Shown here: positions 18,640-26,907 of the stretch, in pieces | Layout of the letters: each line of letters opens with the position of its first letter | Position numbering within the stretch: position 1 is the first letter of the stretch | Source of the DNA: Hyphomicrobium sp. LHD-15 | Lineage (GTDB): Bacteria > Pseudomonadota > Alphaproteobacteria > Rhizobiales > Hyphomicrobiaceae | Direction: 5' to 3' | DNA: 64,000 bases | Assembly (NCBI RefSeq): GCF_031157355.1 | Contig: NZ_JAVIFT010000001.1 | Span: 1-64,000 of the forward strand | Notes under the pieces: generated by a model | The model's database searches: none | The model's input: the letters and a program-made list of their open reading frames with translations, nothing else | What the model was told of the DNA's origin: nothing | Translations under genes and position numbers: made by a program

Positions 18640-19632
18640 TTGAGTTCTTTGACGACGCTGCTCGATCAAGATGGCGATGTGGACGGTGGCTCCAGCCAAG
18701 GGGGATCTGGCGGCTGGGGTTTGCCGCTGGTTTACGCACTGGGCGTCAATGGCAATCTTGGTAGTCTCGAAAACGCAATCCGGCCTGCCGCCCTTCGTGC
18801 GTTGAGCGTATCGGTTTCCGTCGCGCTCCATGCCAGTCTGATCGTTCTTGCCGTGTTTTGGATCAGCCGGGCGCCAGGCCTGATCCAGGAGATGTCGGAC
18901 GCGATCAGTGTCGAAATGCTGCTGACCAACATGACCGAGCAGCACGAGGCCGAGGAGGTGTCGGAGGTTGTCGAGGTTGCGGCCCAGGAAGCGCAAGCCG
19001 CAGATCCCTTGCCGGTCAGTGAATTGCAAGCGGTCGAGACGCAAGACGCGCCGCCGGCGCCTTCTGTTTCGTCTGAACTCGACGAGGGGATGGAGGCACT
19101 TACCGGTAAAGCTGAGACCGAGGACGCGATCGGCGTCGAAAAACACGAGAACAATCCGAAGCAGGCTCAGGCTCAGGCTGACGCTGAGGCGAGAGATCGT
19201 AAGGATCGCGAGAGCGAGCGCGGGAAAACGAGCACTGAAAAGAAGCCTCCTGCGGCGCAGCCGCCCGACAAGAAGGCAACGGATAAGCCGAAGAAGGCCG
19301 TGACAGCGGAAGCAGACAGCGCCGGGGCAAAAGCGAAGGCGCCTCGCGTTTCCGGCAGCACGGGGAACGTGCTCAACTACGGCTCGCGCGTCCGTGCGAA
19401 AGTTGCCGGTCATGTCCCCCGGAGCGGTGCGGGCAAAGGAACGGTTGTGGTTTCTTTCGGCGTAACGCCCTCGGGCGGGCTTGCCTACGCGCGTATCTCC
19501 CGGTCTTCGGGCAATGCTGCGATCGATCGCTCGGTGCTGGCCGGCGTTCGAGCGTCCTCGCCGTTCCCGGTTCCGCCAGCCGGCGCTTCGCCGTCTCAGC
19601 TTCGTTTTTCAGCCTCGTTTCAGTTTCGCTAG
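18640..19632 (+). CDS. TonB-like energy transducer
   Basis: About 330 residues. A cytoplasmic N-terminus is followed by one membrane helix (ALHASLIVLAVFWI), a long acidic then Lys/Pro/Ala-rich periplasmic spacer (EKKPPAAQPPDKKATDKPKK) and a C-terminal TonB domain (GTVVVSFGVTPSGGLAYARI...). This is the expected TonB layout, although the cytoplasmic part before the helix is longer than usual. No standard ATG fits: TTG codons at 18640 and 18649 follow AAGGGG, and a GTG at 18610 would overlap the propeller gene. It is probably the private TonB for the receptor at 15469; exbB and exbD are not in the window. Confidence 0.85.
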   Translation: MSSLTTLLDQDGDVDGGSSQGGSGGWGLPLVYALGVNGNLGSLENAIRPAALRALSVSVSVALHASLIVLAVFWISRAPGLIQEMSDAISVEMLLTNMTEQHEAEEVSEVVEVAAQEAQAADPLPVSELQAVETQDAPPAPSVSSELDEGMEALTGKAETEDAIGVEKHENNPKQAQAQADAEARDRKDRESERGKTSTEKKPPAAQPPDKKATDKPKKAVTAEADSAGAKAKAPRVSGSTGNVLNYGSRVRAKVAGHVPRSGAGKGTVVVSFGVTPSGGLAYARISRSSGNAAIDRSVLAGVRASSPFPVPPAGASPSQLRFSASFQFR

Positions 19633-20003
19633 CAAGGTGCAAAAGCTCCAAACCAGCTTCGTGGACCTTTCCGCCGCCTAAGTGTCCGCCCAGATCTCTC
19701 GGGCGTGGGTCACAGCTAAGTCAATCGCGACCTGCGCAAGCGTATTGGGTTGAACACCCTTAGGACCACACATGTGACGTCCCATTTCGCTGGCCGCGCG
19801 GCAGGTTCGTGTCTTGACTGGCCGCCAATATTTTCAAAGGGTTGATCGTTGAGAGCTTTTTGCTGGCGCGAAGAGAACGGGGCTGACGGCCTCCCGCTCC
19901 GGGCTTGGCGCAGCCGCGGCCGGGCAATTTGCCCGCTCGGGGGGCGCGCAATTTCACATCCTGCGAGGATGTGCGACAATCCGTAAAATTTGGAGGGGAC
20001 CCC
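19633..20003. other. Intergenic region upstream of the histidine kinase
   Basis: About 370 bases lie between the TonB-like gene and the kinase. The region holds the 15-bp palindrome at 19921-19935 and presumably the kinase promoter. No other gene or repeat was seen. Confidence 0.5.
19921..19935. promoter_or_regulatory. 15-bp palindrome, candidate operator (copy 1)
   Basis: CGGGCAATTTGCCCG is a perfect 7-1-7 palindrome 68 bases before the histidine kinase ATG. Its exact reverse complement recurs at 22050-22064, between the response regulator and the aldoxime dehydratase gene. Position and repetition suggest a binding site for the response regulator; there is no T-run to suggest a terminator. 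Confidence 0.5.
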
Positions 20004-21383
20004 ATGCGCCTTCTCACGTTGCTTGTCCTGCGGATCATGGCCGTCGTGCTGCTCTGCCTGACCGTTGCCATCGCCTGCCTGATTTTCGATGCGCATCGCT
20101 CCATTGAAAGCGACGTGTCGGCGACGGGCGCCCGCGTCAATCAGCACCTTCAGGGGCTTTACTGGCAGCGCCTGCTCTGGCGCGACGGCACGGAACGGGG
20201 CTCCTTGCTTCCGTTGCCGGAATGGAAGTCGCTCGCGACGCAAAGCATCATCTCCCCCGGTGTTTGCGTCTCCTTCTCTCCACCGGGCTCCGAGCAGCAG
20301 ACGCTCTGCAGCCAAGTCGAGGTGTTGGGCCCGCCAGCCCCGCAGTGGTTCGCCACAGCCTATCTCGCGCTTCTCGGCCCTCATGAACCCATCGAGCAGG
20401 CCCTCTCTATTCGCGACGCGTCTGCCGGCATCGTCGCGACGAGCGTGGATCCGGATGCAGCGCTTCGCAGAGCCTGGCGCGAAATCTCAACGGTTGTCGA
20501 AATCGCCGTGATGATGGCGGGCGGTATCGCGTTTCTGGCGGCGGTCATGATCGGCCATGCCCTGATGCCTGCCCGTGCCATCATCGATGCGCTTCGAAAG
20601 CTCGAGGAGGGGCAACTTTCGCCGCGGTTGTCAAAGTTCAAAAGCACCGAGTTCACGCACATCGCCGATGCGGTCAACAGGCTGGCCGGGACGCTTCGCC
20701 AGACCAACTCGGAACGCTTGACCCTGACCAATCGCCTCTTCCAGGTTCAGGAAGAAGAGCGACGAGCGCTTGCGCGCGATCTTCACGATGAGTTCGGGCA
20801 GGCTCTCGCTGCGACCTCCGCGCTCGCGACTTTGATCGAGAGCGGCGCCCCACCGGATCGGCCTGATATTGCCAAGGACGCGCGCGCTATTGCGAAAACG
20901 CAAAAGCAGCTGATGGATGCCCTGAGATCCACACTCGTCCGCCTGAGATCGCAGAGCATCGAGGAAGTCGGCTTGGAGGCCAGCCTTCGGCAGCTCATCA
21001 ACGACTTCAATGCGCAATCGAATACCGGCACGATATTCAAGTTGCAGATGTCAGGCCGCATTGCCGACCTGCAAAAGCGCATCGCCGTGGATCTCTATCG
21101 GATCGTGCAGGAGTGCTTGACCAATGCGTCCAAGCACGGCCGCCCCACGGAAGTGAGCGTGCGGCTGGAACACGTCATGGAAAATGCGCCGCATGTCGCT
21201 TTGACCATCGAGGATGATGGCGGCGGCGACATCAGCAATGTCCGCACCACCTCGGGGCATGGCATTCTCGGCATACGCGAGAGGCTTGCAGGGATCGGCG
21301 GAGCGCTTTCGATTGCCAACGCGCCGCATGGTCTTCGCATTCTGGCCATCGTGCCGGTGGGCCCGACAGAAGCATTCGCATGA
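20004..21383 (+). CDS. Sensor histidine kinase, NarX/UhpB type (HisKA_3)
   Basis: The 459-residue membrane kinase has transmembrane helices at about 8-28 and 164-188 flanking a periplasmic sensor of about 130 residues, which contains two Cys (CVSFSPPG, LCSQ). These are followed by a HAMP segment, a HisKA_3 dimerisation domain with phospho-acceptor His261 (ARDLHDEFGQ), and an HATPase with N box (LTNASKHG) and G boxes (IEDDGGG, GHGILGIRERL). The ATG at 20004 follows GGAGGGG. The stop overlaps the next start (ATGA), so kinase and regulator are translationally coupled. Similar kinases govern PQQ-alcohol oxidation, nitrate or sugar-phosphate responses; the signal here is unknown. Confidence 0.92.
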   Translation: MRLLTLLVLRIMAVVLLCLTVAIACLIFDAHRSIESDVSATGARVNQHLQGLYWQRLLWRDGTERGSLLPLPEWKSLATQSIISPGVCVSFSPPGSEQQTLCSQVEVLGPPAPQWFATAYLALLGPHEPIEQALSIRDASAGIVATSVDPDAALRRAWREISTVVEIAVMMAGGIAFLAAVMIGHALMPARAIIDALRKLEEGQLSPRLSKFKSTEFTHIADAVNRLAGTLRQTNSERLTLTNRLFQVQEEERRALARDLHDEFGQALAATSALATLIESGAPPDRPDIAKDARAIAKTQKQLMDALRSTLVRLRSQSIEEVGLEASLRQLINDFNAQSNTGTIFKLQMSGRIADLQKRIAVDLYRIVQECLTNASKHGRPTEVSVRLEHVMENAPHVALTIEDDGGGDISNVRTTSGHGILGIRERLAGIGGALSIANAPHGLRILAIVPVGPTEAFA

Positions 21384-22048
21384 GCACCGGCATTTCCATT
21401 CTCCTCGTCGATGACCATCCTGTGGTTCGCGAAGGCTATCGACGCCTGCTGGAGAGGCGTCCGCAGTTTTCCGTGTGCGCAGAAGCGGAGGATGTGACGC
21501 AAGCCTATCTCGCCTACAAGACCCACAAGCCCGACGTCGTCATCATGGATTTGACGTTGCAGGGCGCGAGCGGGCTGGAAGCCGTGCGCCGGATCCGTGA
21601 GTGGGACAAGGAGGCGCGCTTACTTGTTTTCACGATGCATGCCGGCTCCGCGTTCGCGCTGAAGGCTTTCGAAGCCGGTGCGAGCGGATACATTACCAAG
21701 AGCAGTCCGCCGGGCGATCTGGTCCAAGCCGTGGAAGTGGTCGCTCGCGGCGGGCGCGCATTGAGCGACGACATATGCCAGGCGCTTGCGGCCGACAGGT
21801 TGAGCGGCACCAACCCCGCCATCGACGCATTGTCGACGCGGGAGACGGAAATTCTCAGGCTTCTGGCCACGGGGTTGAGCAGCGACGCGATCGCTCAGCT
21901 CTTGAACCTCAGCCAGAAGACCGTCCGCAATCACCACTATGCCATCAAAGCGAAAATCGGCGCCGAAAACGATGCGCATCTGGTGTGGCTCGCGCTCAGT
22001 GCCGGCCTGATCAGTCCGGACAAGCTGGCCGGAATGACCCAGCAATGA
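21380..22048 (+). CDS. Response regulator, LuxR/NarL family
   Basis: The 222-residue protein has a receiver domain with acidic pocket D11/D12, phospho-acceptor Asp57 (VIMDLTLQ), the Thr/Ser switch and Lys107-region (YITKSS), and a C-terminal LuxR-type HTH (STRETEILRLLATG, then LNLSQKTVRNHHYAIKAK) at about 147-212. It is the partner of the overlapping kinase gene. Its likely targets are its own operon and the downstream dehydratase gene, since the same palindrome flanks the pair. Confidence 0.94.
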   Translation: MSTGISILLVDDHPVVREGYRRLLERRPQFSVCAEAEDVTQAYLAYKTHKPDVVIMDLTLQGASGLEAVRRIREWDKEARLLVFTMHAGSAFALKAFEAGASGYITKSSPPGDLVQAVEVVARGGRALSDDICQALAADRLSGTNPAIDALSTRETEILRLLATGLSSDAIAQLLNLSQKTVRNHHYAIKAKIGAENDAHLVWLALSAGLISPDKLAGMTQQ

Positions 22049-22049
22049 G

Positions 22050-22064
22050 CGGGCAAATTGCCCG
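22050..22064. promoter_or_regulatory. 15-bp palindrome, candidate operator (copy 2)
   Basis: CGGGCAAATTGCCCG starts 2 bases after the response regulator stop and 231 bases before the aldoxime dehydratase ATG. It is the exact reverse complement of the copy at 19921-19935. A transcript-end hairpin is the alternative, but no T-run follows. Confidence 0.5.
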
Positions 22065-22225
22065 AAGAGAGCAGGCACGCTGCTCTGGCGTGTTACCCCG
22101 GTCTCGCTAATTGTCCGAGGTAGGGAGCGACGAAGGTCGCGCCTCGGCACCAGGACACCGATCCACGAGAAGACCGATGACAGCGCGACGGCGAACATGA
22201 TTTCGGCCGGTTCGGCCTGACATCA

Positions 22226-22253
22226 CGCGTTATATCTCATAAAATATATCGCG
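22226..22253. promoter_or_regulatory. Imperfect palindrome upstream of the aldoxime dehydratase gene
   Basis: CGCGTTATAT and ATATATCGCG form an imperfect dyad with an AT-rich centre about 40 bases before the start codon. The AT-rich core could be the promoter -10 region or an operator. It stands out because the surroundings are GC-rich. Confidence 0.35.
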
Positions 22254-22294
22254 CCGCCGCTGGTGGTGAACATAAAAAACGGGAGGACGACCCA

Positions 22295-23347
22295 ATGCCT
22301 TTGGACTCTTCAATTCCAAGCCACCTGAGATGTCCGCGCACGAGATCGCGCCGGGTTAGCGACACCTGGAACCCGCCGGTTCCGATGTATTCCGCGCGCG
22401 GCGCGGAAACGATCCAGCACCTCGTCATGGCGTACTTCGGCGTTCAGTCGAAGGGCGACGCGATGAAGGGGCCAGCCTGCTCGGCCTTCCAGAAAATCTT
22501 GCAGAGCTTCAAGGAAGCTTCCGGGCCGGAGCGCCACGACCTCGTGCAGTTCGTCGACGCGCAGGGCTACCTCAATCTGATCGCCGTCGGCTATTGGGTC
22601 GACCCAGCCCAATTCGACACCTGGAACGACAGCCCCGCCATCTCGGGCTGGTGGTCGTCCGATGACCGCCTCAAGGAGGGCGTCGGATATTTCCGCGAGG
22701 TTCTGCGACCGCGCATGGAGCAGTTCGAGACCATCTTCACCCACCAGCATGGGCCGCTCGAAGGCGTCAGCATTCTGTTGGGAGACATGAGCGAACCGAT
22801 CATCGAGCACGGCTACTGGGGCTCCATGCGGGATCGCCTCCCGCTGTCTCAAACCGACACCATGGATCCGGTTGGCGAGTTGGCGCTCAAGCAGGGCACG
22901 CCGGCTCTCGGCGGTCGCGTCATCGTTACCGGTCATGACAACCTGGCGCTCATCCGCTCAGGAGAGGACTGGAGCCTCACGGAAGGCGAGGAGCGCCGTA
23001 CTTGGTTCGAAGACATCGAGCCCGTGCTCCACGAAGGCATGAACTATCTGCGCGACGATGGCCTCGAGGCGGGCTGCTACTGCAATCGTTACGTCCATCA
23101 CATGGACGAGAACGGCAATCTCCTTGAGAAGGGGTTTGGCGTCAGCCTTTGGCGCTCGCTCACCAATCTCGAGCAGTGGGCGGAGTCACACCACACGCAT
23201 CTGCAGATTTTCGTGACGTTCAACCGGCTGGCAAAGAAGTTCAAGAACCTCACGCTCTATCACGAGGTGTCGGTGTTCGACGCGTCGAACCAGTACTTCG
23301 AGTACATCAACTGCCATCCGAAGACGGGCGTTCTTCGAGCCGTCTAG
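22295..23347 (+). CDS. oxd: Haem-containing aldoxime dehydratase
   Basis: The 350-residue protein closely follows Pseudomonas/Rhodococcus aldoxime dehydratases (OxdA/OxdRE, as remembered). These enzymes remove water from R-CH=N-OH to give a nitrile, using ferrous b-type haem. Expected functional residues are all present: Arg179 (YWGSMRD), Ser222 (ALIRSGEDW), proximal haem ligand His302 (HHTHLQIF) and catalytic His323 (LYHEVSVFDA). They correspond to Arg178, Ser219, His299 and His320 of OxdA. The N-terminal HLRCPRT region is also conserved. GGGAGGA precedes the ATG. In known pathways a nitrile hydratase or nitrilase gene adjoins it; none is seen here. Control by the upstream two-component pair is inferred. 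Confidence 0.93.
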   Translation: MPLDSSIPSHLRCPRTRSRRVSDTWNPPVPMYSARGAETIQHLVMAYFGVQSKGDAMKGPACSAFQKILQSFKEASGPERHDLVQFVDAQGYLNLIAVGYWVDPAQFDTWNDSPAISGWWSSDDRLKEGVGYFREVLRPRMEQFETIFTHQHGPLEGVSILLGDMSEPIIEHGYWGSMRDRLPLSQTDTMDPVGELALKQGTPALGGRVIVTGHDNLALIRSGEDWSLTEGEERRTWFEDIEPVLHEGMNYLRDDGLEAGCYCNRYVHHMDENGNLLEKGFGVSLWRSLTNLEQWAESHHTHLQIFVTFNRLAKKFKNLTLYHEVSVFDASNQYFEYINCHPKTGVLRAV

Positions 23348-23399
23348 ATCCAGTCAGCCCGCTGTTGGCTGATCGAGCAAGGTATCCGACGCGACGATT

Positions 23400-23427
23400 G
23401 CGGCGCCGACCTTCGGGTAGGCGCCGC
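23400..23427 (+). terminator. GC hairpin after the aldoxime dehydratase gene
   Basis: GCGGCGCC and GGCGCCGC pair perfectly over 8 bp with a 12-base loop, 50 bases past the stop. There is no T-run, so intrinsic termination is uncertain. Confidence 0.35.
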
Positions 23428-23528
23428 GTTACCTGTCGTGCCGCGGAACACTGTGCCGTCGCAGCGAAGGTCGTAAGCGCGGACCGCATGCGGCCGACAC
23501 AGCAGGCAAGAGAGACGCTCCCGGCTTC

Positions 23529-23939
23529 TTATTTCTTGAGCTCGGCGTCGATGTCGAGGGACCTGCAGCCGAAGCCCGGGAGCATTCCGTTCAAAGCGTC
23601 GACCTGTCCGCGCTGGCGCGCGGCGAGCTTGCGGCTCTCGGCCGAGGTGTCTGCTCTCGCGACGATCTGGTCGTCGAGCTCTTTGCCATGCAGGAGGCGA
23701 TCGGTGCTTTTCTTGCTCTTCTTGGACTTGGCGAAATCCTCAAGGCCTGAGCTGCTATGCCCGAGGAGCTGCTTGAGAGACTTGATATCAGCCTCGAGCG
23801 TTCGAACCAGCGATGCGCACGGCTCGGTCTCGTTCGGAGACGCGCCTCCAGCTTCCGCGCCTGACGCCCACAGACAGAAACCCGCGGCGACCACCGAGGC
23901 GGTCATGACGAGCGAACGATACATCTCGGTCTTGCTCAT
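23529..23939 (-). CDS. Hypothetical exported protein
   Basis: About 136 residues from the ATG at 23939. A signal peptide (VVAAGFCLWASGAEAGG) is followed by a charged, probably helical mature region with two Cys (EPCASL near the start, GFGCRS near the end) and a Lys-rich stretch (KSKKSKKSTD). No recognisable domain. No ribosome site stands out, and an in-frame ATG at 23924 is an alternative start. It stands alone, convergent with the aldoxime dehydratase gene. Confidence 0.55.
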   Translation of the reverse strand: MSKTEMYRSLVMTASVVAAGFCLWASGAEAGGASPNETEPCASLVRTLEADIKSLKQLLGHSSSGLEDFAKSKKSKKSTDRLLHGKELDDQIVARADTSAESRKLAARQRGQVDALNGMLPGFGCRSLDIDAELKK

Positions 23940-24200
23940 GATGGATGATGGTTGATGGAATGTAGCGCCCACTAAACCACGCAACGTCCGGTTAGGCGAA
24001 GTCCGCACCTCAAGACATTTTAGCGCATACGACGGCGGCGCACAGTCTTGGCCGGAGAGGCAAAATCACCCTCCCTTCCGCCAAGGCCGGCATTACAGCC
24101 AGCGGTCCATGGTCTAAAAATGGCGCGTCAGACGTCTGTTACAACCGGTTACACAAAGAACCCCGTCTCCACCGAATGCTTTTCAGGGGCCCGATCGAGA

Positions 24201-24713
24201 CTAGTCGCTGATCCAGTCTGCACACCTGACAGGCGGGGTGTTTTGCCCCCACGGGCTGATCGGCACGCTGGAGGTCGAGTTCTCGGGGCTGCCTTCGATG
24301 ATCTTGTCAGTATAGACAATATAGACGAGGACGTTCCGCTTGGGATCGCAGCCGCGCACGATTTGCATTTTCTTGAAAATCAGCGAGCGGCGCTGGCTGA
24401 AGGCGTCGTCTCCCTGCGAGAGCTTGCGCTTGAACTTGATCGGCCCGACCTGGGTGCAGGACAACGACGCATTCGACAGCTCCTCGGCGAGCCCCAGCCA
24501 CCCGATCCAGCCGCCCTTTTCCGGCACGGTGAAATAGCAGGCGACGCCTTCGACATCCGGGTCGTCGATGGCGTACGTGCCGAGCTTGTGATCCGGCGAC
24601 AGAAATTTCCAAACCGTCGTTTTGCGGAAAATCAGATCTGGGTCGTCGGCCTTGGCAGCGGCGGTGCCGATGAGCAGGCACGCGAGCGCCAACAGACCAT
24701 CTCGTAGTTTCAT
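24201..24713 (-). CDS. creA: CreA family protein
   Basis: The 170-residue protein matches CreA proteins along its length: VWKFLSPDHKLG, the Cys-containing DDPDVEGVACYFT, GLAEE, SCTQVGPI, SLIFKKMQIVR, VYTDKIIEGSPENSTSSVP and PW near the end. A signal peptide (LALACLLIGTAAAKA) indicates export to the periplasm. The molecular function of CreA is not known; the conserved Cys pair may form a disulfide. It is a single gene with no obvious operon partner. Confidence 0.9.
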   Translation of the reverse strand: MKLRDGLLALACLLIGTAAAKADDPDLIFRKTTVWKFLSPDHKLGTYAIDDPDVEGVACYFTVPEKGGWIGWLGLAEELSNASLSCTQVGPIKFKRKLSQGDDAFSQRRSLIFKKMQIVRGCDPKRNVLVYIVYTDKIIEGSPENSTSSVPISPWGQNTPPVRCADWISD

Positions 24714-25084
24714 TGAAGGCTCCCTTGGCCGGCGGCCGCGCGCACCATGCGGCTCGCTTCCGGTCCGGCTTTCTGCATCCTTTTACGGTCGCGCTCCAGG
24801 TTCTTGGTGAGACCGATAATTCATGCTTCAGGCTGATAAGGCCCGAAGCGATCATGGTCTAACGAGACAGCACAAGCCGGGTTCCCAGATGCCTCCGACA
24901 CCTCATCAAGGCAAGGCGGCAAATCGGCAAAGCCCCCCTGCCCCGGGCGCCCAATGCACTCCGGCTGCTGCGATGCACCCGCGATCTCTTCGCATTTTCT
25001 TTGTGGATCATGCGGAAACGAGCGATGCGCTCGCACGAAACTTGGCTAACCTTCGGTCTGTAGTCATATCCGGCGGAGGCATCC
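24714..25084. other. Intergenic, no gene seen
   Basis: About 370 bases lie between divergent creA and the small gene at 25085. No frame has both a ribosome site and a plausible product. Promoters for both genes must lie here but none was pinpointed. Confidence 0.4.
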
Positions 25085-25387
25085 ATGCTCGACACGCGCC
25101 CGACTGACGACACCACATTGCGCTGTGAAGCTTTGTTCGATCGCGTTGCGGCCACGCCGATCGGCCGGAACCCGCATGCTCTCAGAGTCGCGCTCGCAGA
25201 ATGCGACGCTCTCGAACGCGGCGCGCGTGATCCGCTGACGATCTGCAAAGTACGAGACGCACGCCACTGGTTTCGCCTCGCCTACGGCGACACGCTGCAC
25301 GGCTATCCCGCCGACCAGCTCCGCAGAATCCTACTCGATGTCATTGCCGGATGCGGCGGTCGCCAGGCTGAAACGGCTCCGATCTAG
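25085..25387 (+). CDS. Small hypothetical protein
   Basis: A 100-residue soluble protein with a strong ribosome site (GGAGG six bases before ATG). It is Arg/Ala/Asp-rich with three Cys (LRCEALF, AECDAL, TICKVR, and GCGG near the end gives a fourth) and no signal peptide or recognised domain. The good start context makes it likely to be real. It is convergent with the chemotaxis receptor gene. Confidence 0.6.
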   Translation: MLDTRPTDDTTLRCEALFDRVAATPIGRNPHALRVALAECDALERGARDPLTICKVRDARHWFRLAYGDTLHGYPADQLRRILLDVIAGCGGRQAETAPI

Positions 25388-25434
25388 CAGCGCGCCACGC
25401 GTTCCGTTCACTCTGCGGGGCAGCCGCTCCACGG

Positions 25435-26907
25435 TTACGCGACCAGAGTCTTCGAGGCCTCCATGACCGTCCGCGCCGAGGCGCTGGCGGCTTCCGTCGC
25501 GCCTTGAATGCGGGTCATGTCCTCGGTAATGGCCTGGACGCCGTTGGAGGCGGTCAGCATGTTCGAGGATATTTCCTGGGTCACCGCGCCCTGCTCTTCG
25601 ATCGCCGCCGCAATGCCGTTCGAGATGTCGTTGATCGAGTTGATCACCGCGGTGATTTCCTGAATCGCCGACACGGCGTCGCTGGTTCCCATCTGAACCG
25701 TTCCGATCTGCGAGGCGATCTCCGCCGTTGCCTTAGCCGTCTGGCTAGCCAGCGTCTTGACCTCCGACGCCACGACCGCGAAGCCCTTGCCGGCTTCGCC
25801 GGCGCGGGCGGCCTCGATGGTCGCGTTGAGTGCCAAGAGGTTCGTTTGCGAGGCAATCGTGTTGATCAGGCTCACGACCTGGCCGATGCGATCGGCCGAC
25901 GACGCGAGACCCGACATGATCTCGTTCGTGCGCTTTCCGATCGTGACGGCCTGGTTGGTGATCTGGGAGGCCTCGTCCACTCGCCGTCCGATTTCGCGGA
26001 CCGACGTCACGAGCTCTTCCGCCGCCGATGCGACCGCCTGCACGTTGCTGGACGTCACCGCAGAGGCGTTCGCAGCACTCGCGATTCGCCCGGTGGTGTC
26101 GGCGATGGCTTGCGTGACCTTGCCGAGATCGATGTCGATGGTCTGCTTGAGGGCGGCCTTCATCTCCACCTGCGCGGTGATGTCGGTGCAGAACTTGACG
26201 ACCTTGAACGGACGGCCCATCGCGTCGAATATCGGGTTGTAGGTCGCCTGCAGCCACAGCTCCTTGCCACCTTTACGGACGCGCTTGAACTCTCCGGCCT
26301 GAAACTCGCCCCGCTTCAGGTTTTCCCAGAACGCGGCATAGGCTTGGCTCGAGCGCTCGGCCTCGGACACGAACATCCGGTGGTGGCGGCCCACGATCTC
26401 GTCCAGCGCATAGCCGACTGCGCCGAGGAAGTTCGCATTGGCCGTGACAATGGTCCCGTCCAGATTGAAATGGATCACGGCGCTGGATTTGCTGATGGCC
26501 GCGATCTGTCCCTCGAAGTCAGCAACCTGTTGTTTTCTGGCGGTGATGTCGGTGCAGAATTTCACGACCTTGTAGGGGTTCCCGCTCGAATTCAGCAGCG
26601 GGTTGTAGGTCGCCTGGATCCAGATCTCGCGACCGCCCTTGCCGAACCGGAGGTACTCGCCCGACTGGAACTCGCCTCTGTTGAGCGCCGCCCAGAACTG
26701 CGTGTAGGCCGCACTGCCCCGATCGGCCGCTGACACGAAGAGGCTGTGGTGCTTGCCCGCGATCTCCTGAAGCGTATAGCCGACAGCGTCCAGAAAGTTG
26801 CGGTTCGCGGTGACGATCGTACCGTCGAGATTGAATTCAATGACGGCCTGCGACTTGTCGAGAGCTTCGAGCTTGGACTGCAACTCGTTCGTTTTCGGGC
26901 TGAACAT
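25435..26907 (-). CDS. Methyl-accepting chemotaxis protein with two PAS domains
   Basis: The 490-residue receptor lacks transmembrane helices. Two tandem PAS/PAC domains (about 10-130 and 132-250) share near-identical segments such as [19 protein letters not shown] and [10 protein letters not shown], so they look like a recent duplication. The C-terminal signalling domain has the hairpin-tip motif ([26 protein letters not shown]). The ATG at 26907 follows AAGGA; an upstream in-frame start exists but adds an unrelated N-terminus. Soluble PAS receptors usually sense redox, oxygen or energy state. No other che genes lie in the window. Confidence 0.92.
   Translation of the reverse strand: MFSPKTNELQSKLEALDKSQAVIEFNLDGTIVTANRNFLDAVGYTLQEIAGKHHSLFVSAADRGSAAYTQFWAALNRGEFQSGEYLRFGKGGREIWIQATYNPLLNSSGNPYKVVKFCTDITARKQQVADFEGQIAAISKSSAVIHFNLDGTIVTANANFLGAVGYALDEIVGRHHRMFVSEAERSSQAYAAFWENLKRGEFQAGEFKRVRKGGKELWLQATYNPIFDAMGRPFKVVKFCTDITAQVEMKAALKQTIDIDLGKVTQAIADTTGRIASAANASAVTSSNVQAVASAAEELVTSVREIGRRVDEASQITNQAVTIGKRTNEIMSGLASSADRIGQVVSLINTIASQTNLLALNATIEAARAGEAGKGFAVVASEVKTLASQTAKATAEIASQIGTVQMGTSDAVSAIQEITAVINSINDISNGIAAAIEEQGAVTQEISSNMLTASNGVQAITEDMTRIQGATEAASASARTVMEASKTLVA

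Noticed and set aside
22226-22253. An origin or integration site in the AT-rich dyad upstream of the aldoxime dehydratase gene
   Set aside because: A single imperfect dyad in promoter position is more simply a promoter or operator.
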